64,000 nucleotides of DNA from JARRLC01 sp050290865 (GCA_050290865.1 JBNKIW010000016.1:21545-85544), one strand, 5' to 3'. Shown: positions 1 through 9,191, numbered from the stretch's first letter. The notes: generated from the letters alone by a model not told the origin. Made by a program: numbers and translations.

Positions 1-1348
1 CGCGCAATGACGGGCTCTTGATGATGATGCCGCGCGCCGCGAGCTGGTCCACGATCTGCCGCCCGCGCCACCGCCTTGTCGCCTCGTGACGGCTCATGCG
101 CCGGCCCGCGCCGTGGCACGCCGAGGAAAACGCGCGCTCCTCGCTTTCCGCGCACCCGGCCAGGACATACGACTGCGTGCCCATGCTGCCGCCGATGAGC
201 ACCGGCTGCCCCCACGGCCTCAGCTCTTCGGGCAAAGCCTGATGGCCGGGACCGAAGGCGCGCGTCGCTCCCTTGCGGTGGACATACAGCTCGCGCGGGC
301 TGCCGTCGATCTTGTGCGTCTCGACCTTGCAGGTATTGTGCGAGACATCGAACAGGAGCGGCAGCGGCAGATCCCGCTCGGGCCAGACGGCGGCAAACAC
401 CTGTCTGGCGAAATGGCCGATGATTTCGCGGTTGGCGAGCGCACAGTTTATCCCCGCGCGCATCGCGCCGAGATAGCGCTGGCCGAGTTCCGAATTGACC
501 GGCGCCGAGGCCAGTTCGCGGTCGGGCAGCACGAGGCCGTAACCCGGCGCGGCGATAACCATTTCGCGTAGGAAATCGGTGCCGATCTGGTGGCCGAGCC
601 CGCGCGAGCCGCAATGGATCGTGACGACGCAGTCGCCTTCCTTGAGACCGTAGGCGCCCGCGATCTCCGGCGCGAGGATCTCGGCAACCTCCTGCACCTC
701 CAGATAATGATTGCCCGAACCGAGCGTTCCCATCTCGCGGCGCTGGCGGTCGCGAGCCTTGGGCGAAACGGCATACGGGTCTGCGCCCTCGGCACAGCCG
801 CTTTCCTCGATGCGCGCCAGATCCTCGGCCCGGCCAAAGCCTCGCTCCACCGCCCAGGCGGCGCCGCCCTGCAGCATGGCCGTCATGCCGTCTTCGTCCA
901 GCACGATCGAGCCGTGCGAGCCGACCCCAGCCGGAACGCGCCGGTAGAGCGCCTCGGCCAGTTCCGCGGCCTTCATCTCGATCTGCCGGCGGGTGAGGCC
1001 GGTCAGGTGGGTGCGCACGCCGCAGGAAATATCGAAGCCGACACCGCCCGCCGAGACGACGCCGCCCTCCTCCGCATCGAACGCCGCAACCCCGCCGATG
1101 GGAAATCCGTAACCCCAATGGGCATCGGGCATGGCGTAGGACGCGCGGACGATGCCGGGCAGCGTGGCGACGTTCATCACCTGCTCGAAGACCTTCTCGT
1201 CCATGCCGCCGATGAGATCACGGTCGGCAAAGATGATACCGGGCACAAGCATGTTGCCCTGCTGCGGGATGCGCCAGGCATAGTCGGAGACGGGTTCCAG
1301 GCGGCTTGTATCCGTCCGCGCGCCTTCGAGGGCTTTCGTCATTGTCAT
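1..1348 (-). CDS. rtcB: RNA-splicing ligase RtcB (3' end of gene cut by window edge)
   Basis: RtcB joins RNA 2',3'-cyclic phosphate ends to 5'-OH ends using GTP and Mn2+, in RNA repair or tRNA splicing. The reading frame is open to base 1, giving about 449 residues; the family usually has 400-480, so only the extreme C-terminus is missing. Visible motifs are GGVGFDISCGV with the metal-binding Cys near residue 109, GSGNHYLE, HCGSRGLGHQ, and near the end SACHGAGRRMSR, which carries the His that is guanylylated in the family. ATG codons lie at 1348 and 1342, and an in-frame GTG at 1354 is closer to a GAGGAGG ribosome site. The gene sits 16 bp downstream of archease, its known activator, so the two are probably co-transcribed. 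Confidence 0.95.
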   Translation of the reverse strand, partial: MTMTKALEGARTDTSRLEPVSDYAWRIPQQGNMLVPGIIFADRDLIGGMDEKVFEQVMNVATLPGIVRASYAMPDAHWGYGFPIGGVAAFDAEEGGVVSAGGVGFDISCGVRTHLTGLTRRQIEMKAAELAEALYRRVPAGVGSHGSIVLDEDGMTAMLQGGAAWAVERGFGRAEDLARIEESGCAEGADPYAVSPKARDRQRREMGTLGSGNHYLEVQEVAEILAPEIAGAYGLKEGDCVVTIHCGSRGLGHQIGTDFLREMVIAAPGYGLVLPDRELASAPVNSELGQRYLGAMRAGINCALANREIIGHFARQVFAAVWPERDLPLPLLFDVSHNTCKVETHKIDGSPRELYVHRKGATRAFGPGHQALPEELRPWGQPVLIGGSMGTQSYVLAGCAESEERAFSSACHGAGRRMSRHEATRRWRGRQIVDQLAARGIIIKSPSLR

Positions 1349-1364
1349 CCCCACGGCATCCTCC

Positions 1365-1805
1365 TCAGACATCGAGCACGCATTGCGCCCGCCACATGCC
1401 CGGTTCGTCCTCGGTGACCGCGAGCCCGGTCATGGTGGCCCCCTTGATCTCGGCGGCAGGCTCGTGGCGTTCGCGGTTCACCAGCTCGCCTCTGGCCAGC
1501 CCGTGCAGCCGGTTGCCCTCGACGCTCACCTCGAACGTCCCGAAAATGAGCCCGCGCGTGGCCATCTCGAAGACGAGCGCGTTGAGCCAGTCCATGAACA
1601 GCAGCTCGATGTCCGGCGCCTCGCAGGTGATGTTCACCGCCTTCGCGCGGCCGATCTTCGCCGGATCGGTCATCACCGCGGTCATGGCCAGCGCTGCCTG
1701 CTCGAAGGCCGCAGCCGCGTTCGGACCAATCCCGCGGATGCCGATGTCGGCATCATGGCTGAAATGCTCCCAATGCGGTGTCGTGCTGTGCTGGCTGACG
1801 GTCAT
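1365..1805 (-). CDS. Archease, RtcB cofactor
   Basis: This 146-residue protein has the archease signature: an N-terminal HDADIGIRG segment with acidic metal-binding residues, an internal LLFMDWLNALVFE helix, and a C-terminal end WRAQCVLDV. Archease speeds RtcB guanylylation and lets it turn over repeatedly; length and motifs match the family. It is the first gene of the archease-rtcB pair. Its start lies 83 bp from the start of the divergent holA, so a shared promoter region is likely. No RtcR-type sigma54 regulator is visible in the window. Confidence 0.93.
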   Translation of the reverse strand: MTVSQHSTTPHWEHFSHDADIGIRGIGPNAAAAFEQAALAMTAVMTDPAKIGRAKAVNITCEAPDIELLFMDWLNALVFEMATRGLIFGTFEVSVEGNRLHGLARGELVNRERHEPAAEIKGATMTGLAVTEDEPGMWRAQCVLDV

Positions 1806-1888
1806 CCCCGCAGATTAAGCGTTCAGCTTTGACAATCCGTTCCAGCTTTCGTTACGAACGTGGGGAATGGATCAAGAGGTCTACCGCC

Positions 1889-2923
1889 ATGGTTGCCGTC
1901 AAGACCGCTGAACTGCCGAGCTTTCTCAAATCCGCCGCGAGCCGGATCGACGCCTTTCTCATTCACGGGCCTGACGCGGGCCGGGTGAGCGAGTTGGCAG
2001 GCCAGGCCGCGAAGCAGCTCGCCGCCTCCGGCACGCCACCGGGCGAAATCATCCGCCTCAGCGACCAGGATCTGTCGCAGACGCCGGGGCGCCTCGCCGC
2101 CGAGGCCCGCAGCATGGCGTTGTTCGGAGGGCGCCCGGTGATCGCGGTGAAGATGAGCCCTCAGCTCACACCCGCCCTGTTCGAGGAACTGCTGGGCGGC
2201 CCGCTCGCGGCGTACGTCGTCATCGAAGCAGGCAATCTCAAGCGCGACGCCAAGATCCGCCAGCTCTTCGAAAAGGCGAAAAATGCGGCAGCTGTCGTCT
2301 GCTACGGCGCCGATGAGCGCAGCCTGCCGCAACTCATCCGTGAAGACGTGAAAGCGGCGGGCCATACCATCGCGCCGGACGCCGCGCAGCGTCTCGCTCA
2401 TCTCCTCGGCGGCGACTGGGCCGTTTCGCGGTCGGAGATCGCCAAGCTGGTGCTCTATGCGGGCGCGGAGCGGGAAATCACCGTGGCGCACGTCGAAGCC
2501 GTTGTCGGCGACGCCTCGGCGCACGCCTTCGACGCCGCGATTGCCGCGGCCCTCGGCGGCAAAGCGGGAGAAGCGCTGGCGCAACTGGACGGGCTGGCCG
2601 CTGCCGGAACGCCGGCCGTCGTGTTTCTCAACATGCTGCTGCGGCATCTCCAGGAACTGCACGCGCTGCGAGCGGCGATGGATCGCGGCGACTCCTTCGA
2701 GATCGCGGCGGGGCGTCTCCGCCCGCCACCGCATTTCAAGCAGAAAGATGCGCTGAAAGCTCAGAGCGCGCGCTGGCGGCTCGCCGATATCGCGGACGCT
2801 GTCGCCGCCGCGCATGAGGCCGTCCGCCAGACCCGTCTCAAACCCGCGCTTGAGCACGAGGTTGCGGGCACGCTGATCATCCGCCTTGCAGGGATCCAGC
2901 CGGGCGGGACACGCGCGGCTTGA
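1889..2923 (+). CDS. holA: DNA polymerase III delta subunit
   Basis: HolA is the delta subunit of the clamp loader; it opens the beta sliding clamp. The 344-residue product has the expected opening (FLIHGPDAGRVSELA, the degenerate P-loop region of delta), the DLSQTPGRLAAEARSMALFGGRPVI segment of domain I, and the C-terminal all-helical region. ATG 1889 is preferred to the more upstream start at 1829 because AAGAGG lies 9 bp before it and homology begins just after it. The stop is 12 bp from the convergent smr stop. In many Alphaproteobacteria holA follows lptE; lptE is not here. Confidence 0.93.
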   Translation: MVAVKTAELPSFLKSAASRIDAFLIHGPDAGRVSELAGQAAKQLAASGTPPGEIIRLSDQDLSQTPGRLAAEARSMALFGGRPVIAVKMSPQLTPALFEELLGGPLAAYVVIEAGNLKRDAKIRQLFEKAKNAAAVVCYGADERSLPQLIREDVKAAGHTIAPDAAQRLAHLLGGDWAVSRSEIAKLVLYAGAEREITVAHVEAVVGDASAHAFDAAIAAALGGKAGEALAQLDGLAAAGTPAVVFLNMLLRHLQELHALRAAMDRGDSFEIAAGRLRPPPHFKQKDALKAQSARWRLADIADAVAAAHEAVRQTRLKPALEHEVAGTLIIRLAGIQPGGTRAA

Positions 2924-2935
2924 GGGGGCGCATCG

Positions 2936-3559
2936 TTATTCCTTCGCGTTCTTTCTGCGCAAGCGGACATATAGAGCACCCTCGCCGCCGTGGCGGACAT
3001 GCGATGTGGTGTAGCTCACAACGACGCCGCGCAGCTCCGGCTCGGCAAGCCACATCGGCACCAGTCGGCGCAGAACGCCGCGCTCTTCGCCGTAGAAATC
3101 CCGCGTCCTGACGGCTTCCGGCGCCCCCTTGCCGGTGATCACCAGCACATGCCGCATGCCGCGCGCGGCGCAACCGCGGAGAAAAGAGGTCAGCGCCCGG
3201 TGGGCCTCACGCTGGCGCATGCCGTGCAGGTCCAGGCGGGCGTCGATGAGGTCCATGTCCCTGGCCAGCTTGCGGCGCTGACGCTCGTCGAAGGGCGAAA
3301 GAGGCGGGGGACCGGATTGAGGGCGCGCAATGGTGCCGCGCACATCCGCCATTTGTTGGCGTGACGCGGGGGCTGCATCCTCGCCGCGCCTCTGCGCTTG
3401 TGAGGACGCTTCCACGGCTGCGACAGCGTCATCCTCTCCGGCGGCATGCTTCTCCCGACCGCGGCGGCGTTTCGCCTTCGCCTGGCGCATGGCAAACAGC
3501 CAGAGTTCCGCCTCCTCGGCAGTCAGTCGCCGTTTTCGCGATGGCGAATCCGAAGTCAT
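2936..3559 (-). CDS. Smr-domain (MutS2 C-terminal-like) protein
   Basis: The protein has 207 residues. The first 100 or so are charged and low complexity. A Smr domain follows, with LDLHGM near residue 109, TGKG near 142 and the closing GGEGALYVRLRR motif near 191. Smr domains bind or nick branched nucleic acids; the substrate of this stand-alone alphaproteobacterial form is not known. It is the last gene of the tim44-mltA-smr operon, 39 bp after mltA. Confidence 0.9.
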   Translation of the reverse strand: MTSDSPSRKRRLTAEEAELWLFAMRQAKAKRRRGREKHAAGEDDAVAAVEASSQAQRRGEDAAPASRQQMADVRGTIARPQSGPPPLSPFDERQRRKLARDMDLIDARLDLHGMRQREAHRALTSFLRGCAARGMRHVLVITGKGAPEAVRTRDFYGEERGVLRRLVPMWLAEPELRGVVVSYTTSHVRHGGEGALYVRLRRKNAKE

Positions 3560-3598
3560 CCGCGCACTCTGTTGTGGAAGTTGTGTGTATTTCCCGAA

Positions 3599-4759
3599 CT
3601 ATTTCGGGATCAGCACATAAAAATCACAGGCGTGCTTCGTGTTGCCAGCGAATTTTCCGGCCGCGTGGCCGCTACCCCAGAAGAAGTCGCCGCGCACCGG
3701 CCCGCGAATGGCCGAACCCGTATCCTGGGCTACCATCAGTCTCCTGATCGGCTTGCCCTTCATGTCCTTCATCTCCGGCGCGGCAACCCAGATCGGCATA
3801 CCCATCTTGTGGTAGCGCGGATCGACAGCCAGGCTTCGCCCGGGCGTCAAAGGCAGGGTCATGGCGCCCTGCGGCCCCTTGGCCCCGTCGAGCACTTCGA
3901 AGAACGGATACGACTTGTTCTCCCACATCAGCTCGCGGCCGCGACGCGGGTCGGCGCGGATCAGGGACATCACCGATTTGATCGACGTTCCGTCCGCCCG
4001 CAGCAAGCCGCGCTCGACCAGCAGCTTGCCGACGGACGTGTAGGGATGCCCGTTCTTGCCCGCGAAACCGATGCGAAGACATTGATTATCCGGCAGGCGG
4101 ATGAGGCCCGAACCCTGCACCTGCATGATGAACGCCTCATAGGCGTCCGATACATAGGCGATCTCCAGCCCGCGCCCTTTGAGCACGCCTTCCTCGATTT
4201 CGCGCCTCGTGTAATAGGGCTTCGGGCCGTCCGCCGTCAGCCGCGCCGCCGTCAACTCGGCGGGAAGATCGCCGCGATCGACCGCCGGCGTCAGAAGGAC
4301 GAGATCGTCCGGCCTGCGGTAGACCGGCACCGCATATTCTTGTGACGGTTTCAGCGAACCCCTGATTTCAGGCTCGAAATACCCTGTCAGCAGCGCGCCT
4401 TTCGACGGCCGTCTGACGAGATGCGGCGTGAAATTCGCCTCGAAGAACTGCCGCGCATCGCCGCGCGAGAGCTTGCCGGGGAGGAGACGAGCGACTTCGC
4501 AGACCGCCTGTACAGCAGCGATATCACGCGCACCGGATTCCCGCTTCTTACCCGCCGGGATCAGCCTTTTGCACGATCTGCGAAAGGCCGCGAAGGCGGC
4601 GGCGTGATCATCCTGCGCCCAGCCCTCGATCGCCGCGAATTCCACGGGCGTCTTCTTGAGCGGCTTGGCCGTGGCCGCTTCGGCGCCGGAGAACTGCCAT
4701 TGCCACAGATCGGGCGCGACCATGATTACGGCCGCCAGCGCGAGACGGAAAAGCAGCAT
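3599..4759 (-). CDS. mltA: Membrane-bound lytic murein transglycosylase A
   Basis: MltA cleaves the MurNAc-GlcNAc bond of peptidoglycan with formation of the 1,6-anhydro product, outside the inner membrane. The 386-residue protein starts with a hydrophobic export signal (about residues 1-28), then shows TGYFEPE, MQVQGSGLIRLPD, and the C-terminal 3D-type domain AQDTGSAIRG...GDFFWGSG, which holds the Asp regarded as catalytic in the family. No lipobox is evident, so it may be periplasmic or anchored by its signal. It lies 28 bp downstream of tim44. Confidence 0.93.
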   Translation of the reverse strand: MLLFRLALAAVIMVAPDLWQWQFSGAEAATAKPLKKTPVEFAAIEGWAQDDHAAAFAAFRRSCKRLIPAGKKRESGARDIAAVQAVCEVARLLPGKLSRGDARQFFEANFTPHLVRRPSKGALLTGYFEPEIRGSLKPSQEYAVPVYRRPDDLVLLTPAVDRGDLPAELTAARLTADGPKPYYTRREIEEGVLKGRGLEIAYVSDAYEAFIMQVQGSGLIRLPDNQCLRIGFAGKNGHPYTSVGKLLVERGLLRADGTSIKSVMSLIRADPRRGRELMWENKSYPFFEVLDGAKGPQGAMTLPLTPGRSLAVDPRYHKMGMPIWVAAPEMKDMKGKPIRRLMVAQDTGSAIRGPVRGDFFWGSGHAAGKFAGNTKHACDFYVLIPK

Positions 4760-4787
4760 ACCCTCATACCCCCCGAGGCTCCGCTTC

Positions 4788-5498
4788 TCAATTCATCGAA
4801 CCGGTCGCGACGAGCTTCCAGTTCGGATCGCGGGAGGATAGGTCACGGGCGAAGGTCCAGACATCCGTCACTTCACGGATCTGCGTGGGATCGCCGTCCA
4901 CGACCTCACCCGCGCGGCTGCGCGTGGCCGTGATGAGTTCGCTGACGAACTTGATGGTGATCTGGGCCACCTTGTCAGACAGTTCGGCTTCGAGGATTTC
5001 GGCGGCCGAGATACCGACGAATTTGAACTCGATGGACTCGGCGTTTTTCTCGCGCTCGCTGATTGCGGAGGCAAAACTGTCGTACACCTCGCGGCTCAGG
5101 AGCTGCTTCAACCCTTTGCGATCGCCGGCGGCAAAGGCGGTGACGATCATTTCGTAAGCGCCCTTCGCACCATTCATGAAATGCTGCGGATCGAAACTGC
5201 GATCCGTCCGGGCGATCGCCTGAAGCTTGCTCGCGATGACGCTGCCCGCAGGCGCGATGTCCTTCAGCCGCTTGGCGAAAGTCTCATCGTCCAGTTCCTC
5301 GGGCTCACGGTGTGGCTCGCCGCGCAGGGTCACGATATTGTCGCGAACTTCGCCATGCTGGGCGTCAGCCGGTGTGTAGCGATCGTAATGCGGGCGTTCA
5401 TTCCCGGTACGGCGTCCGAGAACGCTGCGTAGCCGGAGGAAAATGACAACCGCGATCACCAGGAAGATCAGTGTCAGAATGTCGAAGGAGCCGTTCAT
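4788..5498 (-). CDS. Tim44-like domain membrane protein
   Basis: This 236-residue protein has an N-terminal membrane helix (about residues 6-25), a polar linker, and a C-terminal Tim44/TimA-like domain, including a FMNGAKGAYEMIVTAFAAGD segment and a final WTFARDLSSRDPNWKLVATG. Alphaproteobacterial homologues (TimA) are inner-membrane proteins related to the mitochondrial import component Tim44, and their bacterial role is only partly known. It is the first gene of an operon with mltA and smr and is divergent from fxsA, with a 203-bp gap between the starts. Confidence 0.88.
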   Translation of the reverse strand: MNGSFDILTLIFLVIAVVIFLRLRSVLGRRTGNERPHYDRYTPADAQHGEVRDNIVTLRGEPHREPEELDDETFAKRLKDIAPAGSVIASKLQAIARTDRSFDPQHFMNGAKGAYEMIVTAFAAGDRKGLKQLLSREVYDSFASAISEREKNAESIEFKFVGISAAEILEAELSDKVAQITIKFVSELITATRSRAGEVVDGDPTQIREVTDVWTFARDLSSRDPNWKLVATGSMN

Positions 5499-5701
5499 AT
5501 TGCCGCAGCTTCTGTGGATACACTTTGCGCGAAGAGGTTCTCACCCCCACATATAGGCAAATACCCTGGCTCATGCCAGGATTCTGCCCCAAGGTGAAAC
5601 CGGTTGCGCATCCTATAGCAAATTACGCGATTGAAACCGTTAAGCCAACCGGCAAGAATTCCGCCTCACGTTATCCGCCGTCCCCATCGGGATCAAGAAC
5701 C

Positions 5702-6301
5702 ATGCCGCTCATCCTGTTCCTGCTCTTCATCGTCCTTCCCATCGCCGAAATTGCTGTCTTTATTGAGGCAGGACGCGCTATCGGCGTAGCGGCGACGATC
5801 GCGCTGACGCTCGCAACCGCTTTCGCGGGCAGCATATTGATGCGCACGCAGGGCATGGCGACGCTGCAGCGCTTCATGCTGGCCGCCGAAAAGGGCGAAA
5901 TGCCGCTCCTCCCCGTCATCGACGGCGTGGGTATTCTCGTGGCGGGGGTTCTGCTGCTCACGCCGGGTCTTCTCACCGACGCGCTCGGACTGCTGCTCTT
6001 CGTGCCTGGCGTGCGGCGCAACATCGCCAGGGCGACATTCCGGCGCCTTCTAACCAGCGGGCAGGTCCATTTTCACTATCGCGACGGCTCCTCCGGCTCG
6101 CCGGGACAAGGCCGTGGGCCCGGATCCGGGCAGGGACCGCGTCCGCAGAGCGGCCGTCCGCACCGTTCCGAAGATGTCGTCGATGCCGAATTCGAGGAAG
6201 TCGACCCAGGGGACAGCGGCAAAAAGCCTCCGCGCCTCAAACAGGACGACGAGGACGAACGCGGTTCCGGAAACAAGACATCCCCCTGGCGGAATGGATG
6301 A
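5702..6301 (+). CDS. fxsA: FxsA family membrane protein
   Basis: FxsA is a small inner-membrane protein whose overproduction relieves phage T7 exclusion by F plasmid PifA in E. coli; its normal role is unclear. The 199-residue product has hydrophobic segments at about residues 3-22, 27-45 and 70-95, the typical IEIAVFIEAGRAIG-like opening (here IAEIAVFIEAGRAIG), and a Gly/Pro/charged C-terminal tail. ATG 5702 is chosen because the conserved first helix begins there; the frame stays open upstream but without family sequence. Confidence 0.87.
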   Translation: MPLILFLLFIVLPIAEIAVFIEAGRAIGVAATIALTLATAFAGSILMRTQGMATLQRFMLAAEKGEMPLLPVIDGVGILVAGVLLLTPGLLTDALGLLLFVPGVRRNIARATFRRLLTSGQVHFHYRDGSSGSPGQGRGPGSGQGPRPQSGRPHRSEDVVDAEFEEVDPGDSGKKPPRLKQDDEDERGSGNKTSPWRNG

Positions 6302-6498
6302 GGGCAACCGCTGTCCCACGCAGGGCCAATCCGAGTTGCGAAGGACTGGCCGCCGTGTTAGCGACTTGCCGCAAGCCACCGCGAACTGTCCTCTCCGCAA
6401 CGTTGGTCTCCGACGCATGACGGCAGGGCATCCATGCGGCCGCGGGGCGGCAGCCGCCGCACAATATCAGCAGAAGCCACCAGCTTGAGGGTGAAATC

Positions 6499-6987
6499 AT
6501 GTCCAATGAACAGAACAGCGGCGCAGACGGCGCTGGCACGCAACCGCAGATCAACGTTCTCGGCCAGTACATCAAAGACCTGTCGTTCGAGAACCCGAGC
6601 GCTCCGCAGAGTTTCCGCACACCGGGCAAGAATCCCAACATCCAGATCAATTTCAATGTCGGCGTGCAGTCGATCGGCGAAGACCAGTACGAGGTCGAAC
6701 TGCGTATGGAGGCGAACGCCAAGAGCGACGAGGGCGTGCTCTACAATCTGGAACTCGTCTATGCCGGCGGTTTCCAGCTCAAGAACCTGCCGAAAGAGGC
6801 CATCCAGCCGATCCTGTTCATCGAATGCCCGGCGCTGCTGTTCCCTTATGTACGCCGCCTGGTGTCCGACATGAGCCGCGAAGGCGGTTTCCCGCCGCTG
6901 CTTCTCGACCCGATCGACTTCGCTTCGCTCTACCGTCAGCGCATGTCGCAGTCGCAGGAACAGGAGAAGCCCGCCGTCACTCAGTAG
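6499..6987 (+). CDS. secB: Protein-export chaperone SecB
   Basis: SecB is a cytosolic tetrameric chaperone that keeps preproteins unfolded and hands them to SecA. The 162-residue product has the family landmarks QYIKDLSFENPSAPQSF, the central IQINFNVGVQSI strand and the FIECPALLFPYVRRLVSDMSREGGFPPLLLDPIDF block. GAGGGTG lies 6 bp before ATG 6499. Its last 11 bp overlap the 3' end of the convergent dnaQ, so the two genes share terminal sequence on opposite strands. Confidence 0.97.
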   Translation: MSNEQNSGADGAGTQPQINVLGQYIKDLSFENPSAPQSFRTPGKNPNIQINFNVGVQSIGEDQYEVELRMEANAKSDEGVLYNLELVYAGGFQLKNLPKEAIQPILFIECPALLFPYVRRLVSDMSREGGFPPLLLDPIDFASLYRQRMSQSQEQEKPAVTQ

Positions 6988-7678
6988 GCGGTTCCCGATA
7001 CAGGTTCCACAGCGGTTCCTTCATGCCGCTGACGAAAGCGCGATGCGCTTCGCGCTCCGATGTTTCGATCCTGGAAAGCAAAGGCTGCGCACGGGCGCGG
7101 ACAGTCCCCTCGGCAGCCTTGCTTCCTTTTGCCGCATCCTCGCCGTGGCTCAGATCGAACCCTGGCTGCTGCCCGCCCACGAGTTGCAGATAGACATCCG
7201 CCAGAAGCTCGGCATCGAGAAGGGCGCCGTGCACGGTGCGCGCGGAATTGTCGATGCCATAGCGCTTGCAAAGGGCATCGAGGCTGTTCGGTCCGCCAGG
7301 GTGCTTACGGCGGGCGAGCGCGAGCGTATCGACGACCCGATCGGACGGCAGGGCCGGGTACCCGAGGCGGTCCAGCTCCATATTGATGAAGCCCATGTCG
7401 AAAGAGGCGTTGTGGATGACAAGCGTCGCATCTTCGATGAATTCCAGGAAAGCAGGGGCGAGCGCGGCAAAAAGAGGTTTGTTGCTGAGGAACTTAGTGG
7501 ACAGGCCGTGCACGGCGAAGGCCTCGCGGGGGACATCACGCTCCGGGTTGATATATTCGTGCCAGACGCGGCCCGACGGCATGTAGTTGCGCAGTTCGAC
7601 GCAGGCCACCTCAACGAGGCGGTCGCCGCGCCGCGGATCGAGGCCGGTCGTTTCCGTATCCATCACGATTTCGCGCAT
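6977..7678 (-). CDS. dnaQ: DNA polymerase III epsilon subunit (3'-5' proofreading exonuclease)
   Basis: The protein has 233 residues with DEDDh exonuclease motifs: MDTETTGLDP (Exo I, Asp and Glu near residues 7 and 9), IHNASFDMGFI (Exo II) and the HGALLDAELLADVYL segment (Exo III, His and Asp). It proofreads replication errors within the polymerase core. It is the last gene of the PPSR-maf-aroE-coaE-dnaQ operon, 26 bp after coaE. Confidence 0.96.
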   Translation of the reverse strand: MREIVMDTETTGLDPRRGDRLVEVACVELRNYMPSGRVWHEYINPERDVPREAFAVHGLSTKFLSNKPLFAALAPAFLEFIEDATLVIHNASFDMGFINMELDRLGYPALPSDRVVDTLALARRKHPGGPNSLDALCKRYGIDNSARTVHGALLDAELLADVYLQLVGGQQPGFDLSHGEDAAKGSKAAEGTVRARAQPLLSRIETSEREAHRAFVSGMKEPLWNLYREPPTE

Positions 7679-7704
7679 GGCGCTGTCTCCCGCTCACTCC
7701 GTTT

Positions 7705-8328
7705 TCACCCGTACCGCGCACGCCAGTGCTCGAAGGCGTGCCCGGAGCGATCTTTCAGTGATTCGATAAGCGCATCGACCTGCGTCCGCGTTTCTCCCCA
7801 GCTCACGCCGGTGTCGATGACATGGGTTGCTCTTGTGCGCTTTTCCGCGTCGGGAAGCTGCCGGCCGAGGATCGCGGCAAGCTTTTCCGCCGTCATGCCG
7901 GGCCGCGTCATGACACGCTCGGCCTGTACGGCGGCGGGCGCGCTGACCACGAGCGTCACGTCCACGATCTCATCTCCGCCCGTCTCGAAAAGGAGCGGGA
8001 TGTCGAGCACGCACATGGCGGTGCCCGCGGCGGCCTGTTCCTGAAGAAAGCGCCACTGCGCCTGCCGGACGAGCGGATGCACCAGCGCTTCAAGACGTTC
8101 GAAACCGCCGGGCGCGGCCATGAGCGCGGCGCTGAGCCGGGCGCGATCGACCCTGCCGTCCGCCGTCGTGCCGGGAAAGGCGGCCTCGATATGCGGGACG
8201 GCCTCGCCCTCGTAGAGGCGGTGGACGGTGCCATCCGCATCGAGCACCGGAATTCCCCGCTTCGCGAGATGGTTGGCCACCGTCGTCTTGCCCATACCGA
8301 TGGAGCCGGTCAGTCCGATGATCAGCAT
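7705..8328 (-). CDS. coaE: Dephospho-CoA kinase
   Basis: CoaE performs the last step of coenzyme A synthesis, phosphorylating the 3'-OH of dephospho-CoA. The 207-residue product begins MLIIGLTGSIGMGKTTVA with a Walker A loop, followed by VLDADGTVHRLY, the LDIPLLFETGG lid region and a helical C-terminus, all normal for CoaE. ATG 8328 is 4 bp after the aroE stop and directly precedes the P-loop strand, so it is preferred to an in-frame start farther upstream at 8364. Confidence 0.94.
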   Translation of the reverse strand: MLIIGLTGSIGMGKTTVANHLAKRGIPVLDADGTVHRLYEGEAVPHIEAAFPGTTADGRVDRARLSAALMAAPGGFERLEALVHPLVRQAQWRFLQEQAAAGTAMCVLDIPLLFETGGDEIVDVTLVVSAPAAVQAERVMTRPGMTAEKLAAILGRQLPDAEKRTRATHVIDTGVSWGETRTQVDALIESLKDRSGHAFEHWRARYG

Positions 8329-8332
8329 GCCG

Positions 8333-9172
8333 TCAATGCTCCCGATGTCCGTCCAGGTCAGCAACGATGACCGCGCGCAGCTCCGGCGTCACCTCGGGGC
8401 GCACGCCGAACCATTTCTCGAAGGCGGGGACCGCCTGATGCAGCAGCATCCCGAGACCGTCGGCCACGCGGAAACCCGCCGCCCGCGCCGCCGCCAGCAG
8501 CGGCGTTTCCAAAGGGATGTAGACGATATCATTCACGACCGCGCCGCTTGCCAGCCCGGCAAGACTGATGTCGAGCGGTCCGGCCCCGGTCATGCCCTGC
8601 GTGGTGGTGTTGACGAGCAGGCCGCAGCCTTCGAGCGCTTCCGAGCGGCGCTCCCAATCTTCCACACGCACCGCCGGACCGAAACCGGCCGCCAGAGCCT
8701 CGGCGCGCTCGCGCGTGCGGTTGATGAGACGGATCTCGCCAAATCTGCGCTCGGCGAGACCGCCCAGAACGGCCCGCGCCGCGCCCCCCGCCCCGAGCAC
8801 GGCGGCGGGAAGACCCGGCTTATCCCAGCCGGGCGCGGACTCGTCGAGATTGCGCAAAAAACCATGGACGTCCGTGTTGGAGCCGCAGAGTTGTCCACCT
8901 TCTATCCACAGCATATTCACAGCGCCGATACGCATCGCGGCATCATCCCTGCGAGCAGCGACGCTGAAGGCGAGTTCCTTATACGGCACCGTGACATTGG
9001 CGCCCACGAAGCCATGCGTGCCAAGCTTGCGCATGAATTCCTCCGCGGCCTCCGGCGGAACTGGCTGCTTCTCATAAGCTCCGTCGATACCGTACCGCCG
9101 TAGCCAGTAGCCGTGAATGAGCGGCGAACGCGAATGCCCGGCGGGCCAGCCGATGATGCAGGCACGTTTCAT
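8333..9172 (-). CDS. aroE: Shikimate dehydrogenase
   Basis: AroE reduces 3-dehydroshikimate to shikimate with NADPH in the chorismate pathway. The 279-residue protein shows IIGWPAGHSRSPLIHGYWL (substrate-binding Ser pair), ANVTVPYKE with the catalytic Lys, GAVNML, SNTDVHGF, the dinucleotide loop VLGAGGAARAV, and NTTTQGM. ATG 9172 has GGAGAC about 6 bp upstream and lies 19 bp after the maf stop; the alternative ATG at 9211 would overlap maf and adds residues outside the family. Confidence 0.95.
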   Translation of the reverse strand: MKRACIIGWPAGHSRSPLIHGYWLRRYGIDGAYEKQPVPPEAAEEFMRKLGTHGFVGANVTVPYKELAFSVAARRDDAAMRIGAVNMLWIEGGQLCGSNTDVHGFLRNLDESAPGWDKPGLPAAVLGAGGAARAVLGGLAERRFGEIRLINRTRERAEALAAGFGPAVRVEDWERRSEALEGCGLLVNTTTQGMTGAGPLDISLAGLASGAVVNDIVYIPLETPLLAAARAAGFRVADGLGMLLHQAVPAFEKWFGVRPEVTPELRAVIVADLDGHREH

Positions 9173-9191
9173 GAGACGTCTCCGGTATGGC

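Noticed and set aside
86..1417. Long plus-strand open frames opposite rtcB and archease
   Set aside because: They are antisense shadows in GC-rich DNA; the minus-strand frames carry full RtcB and archease motifs.
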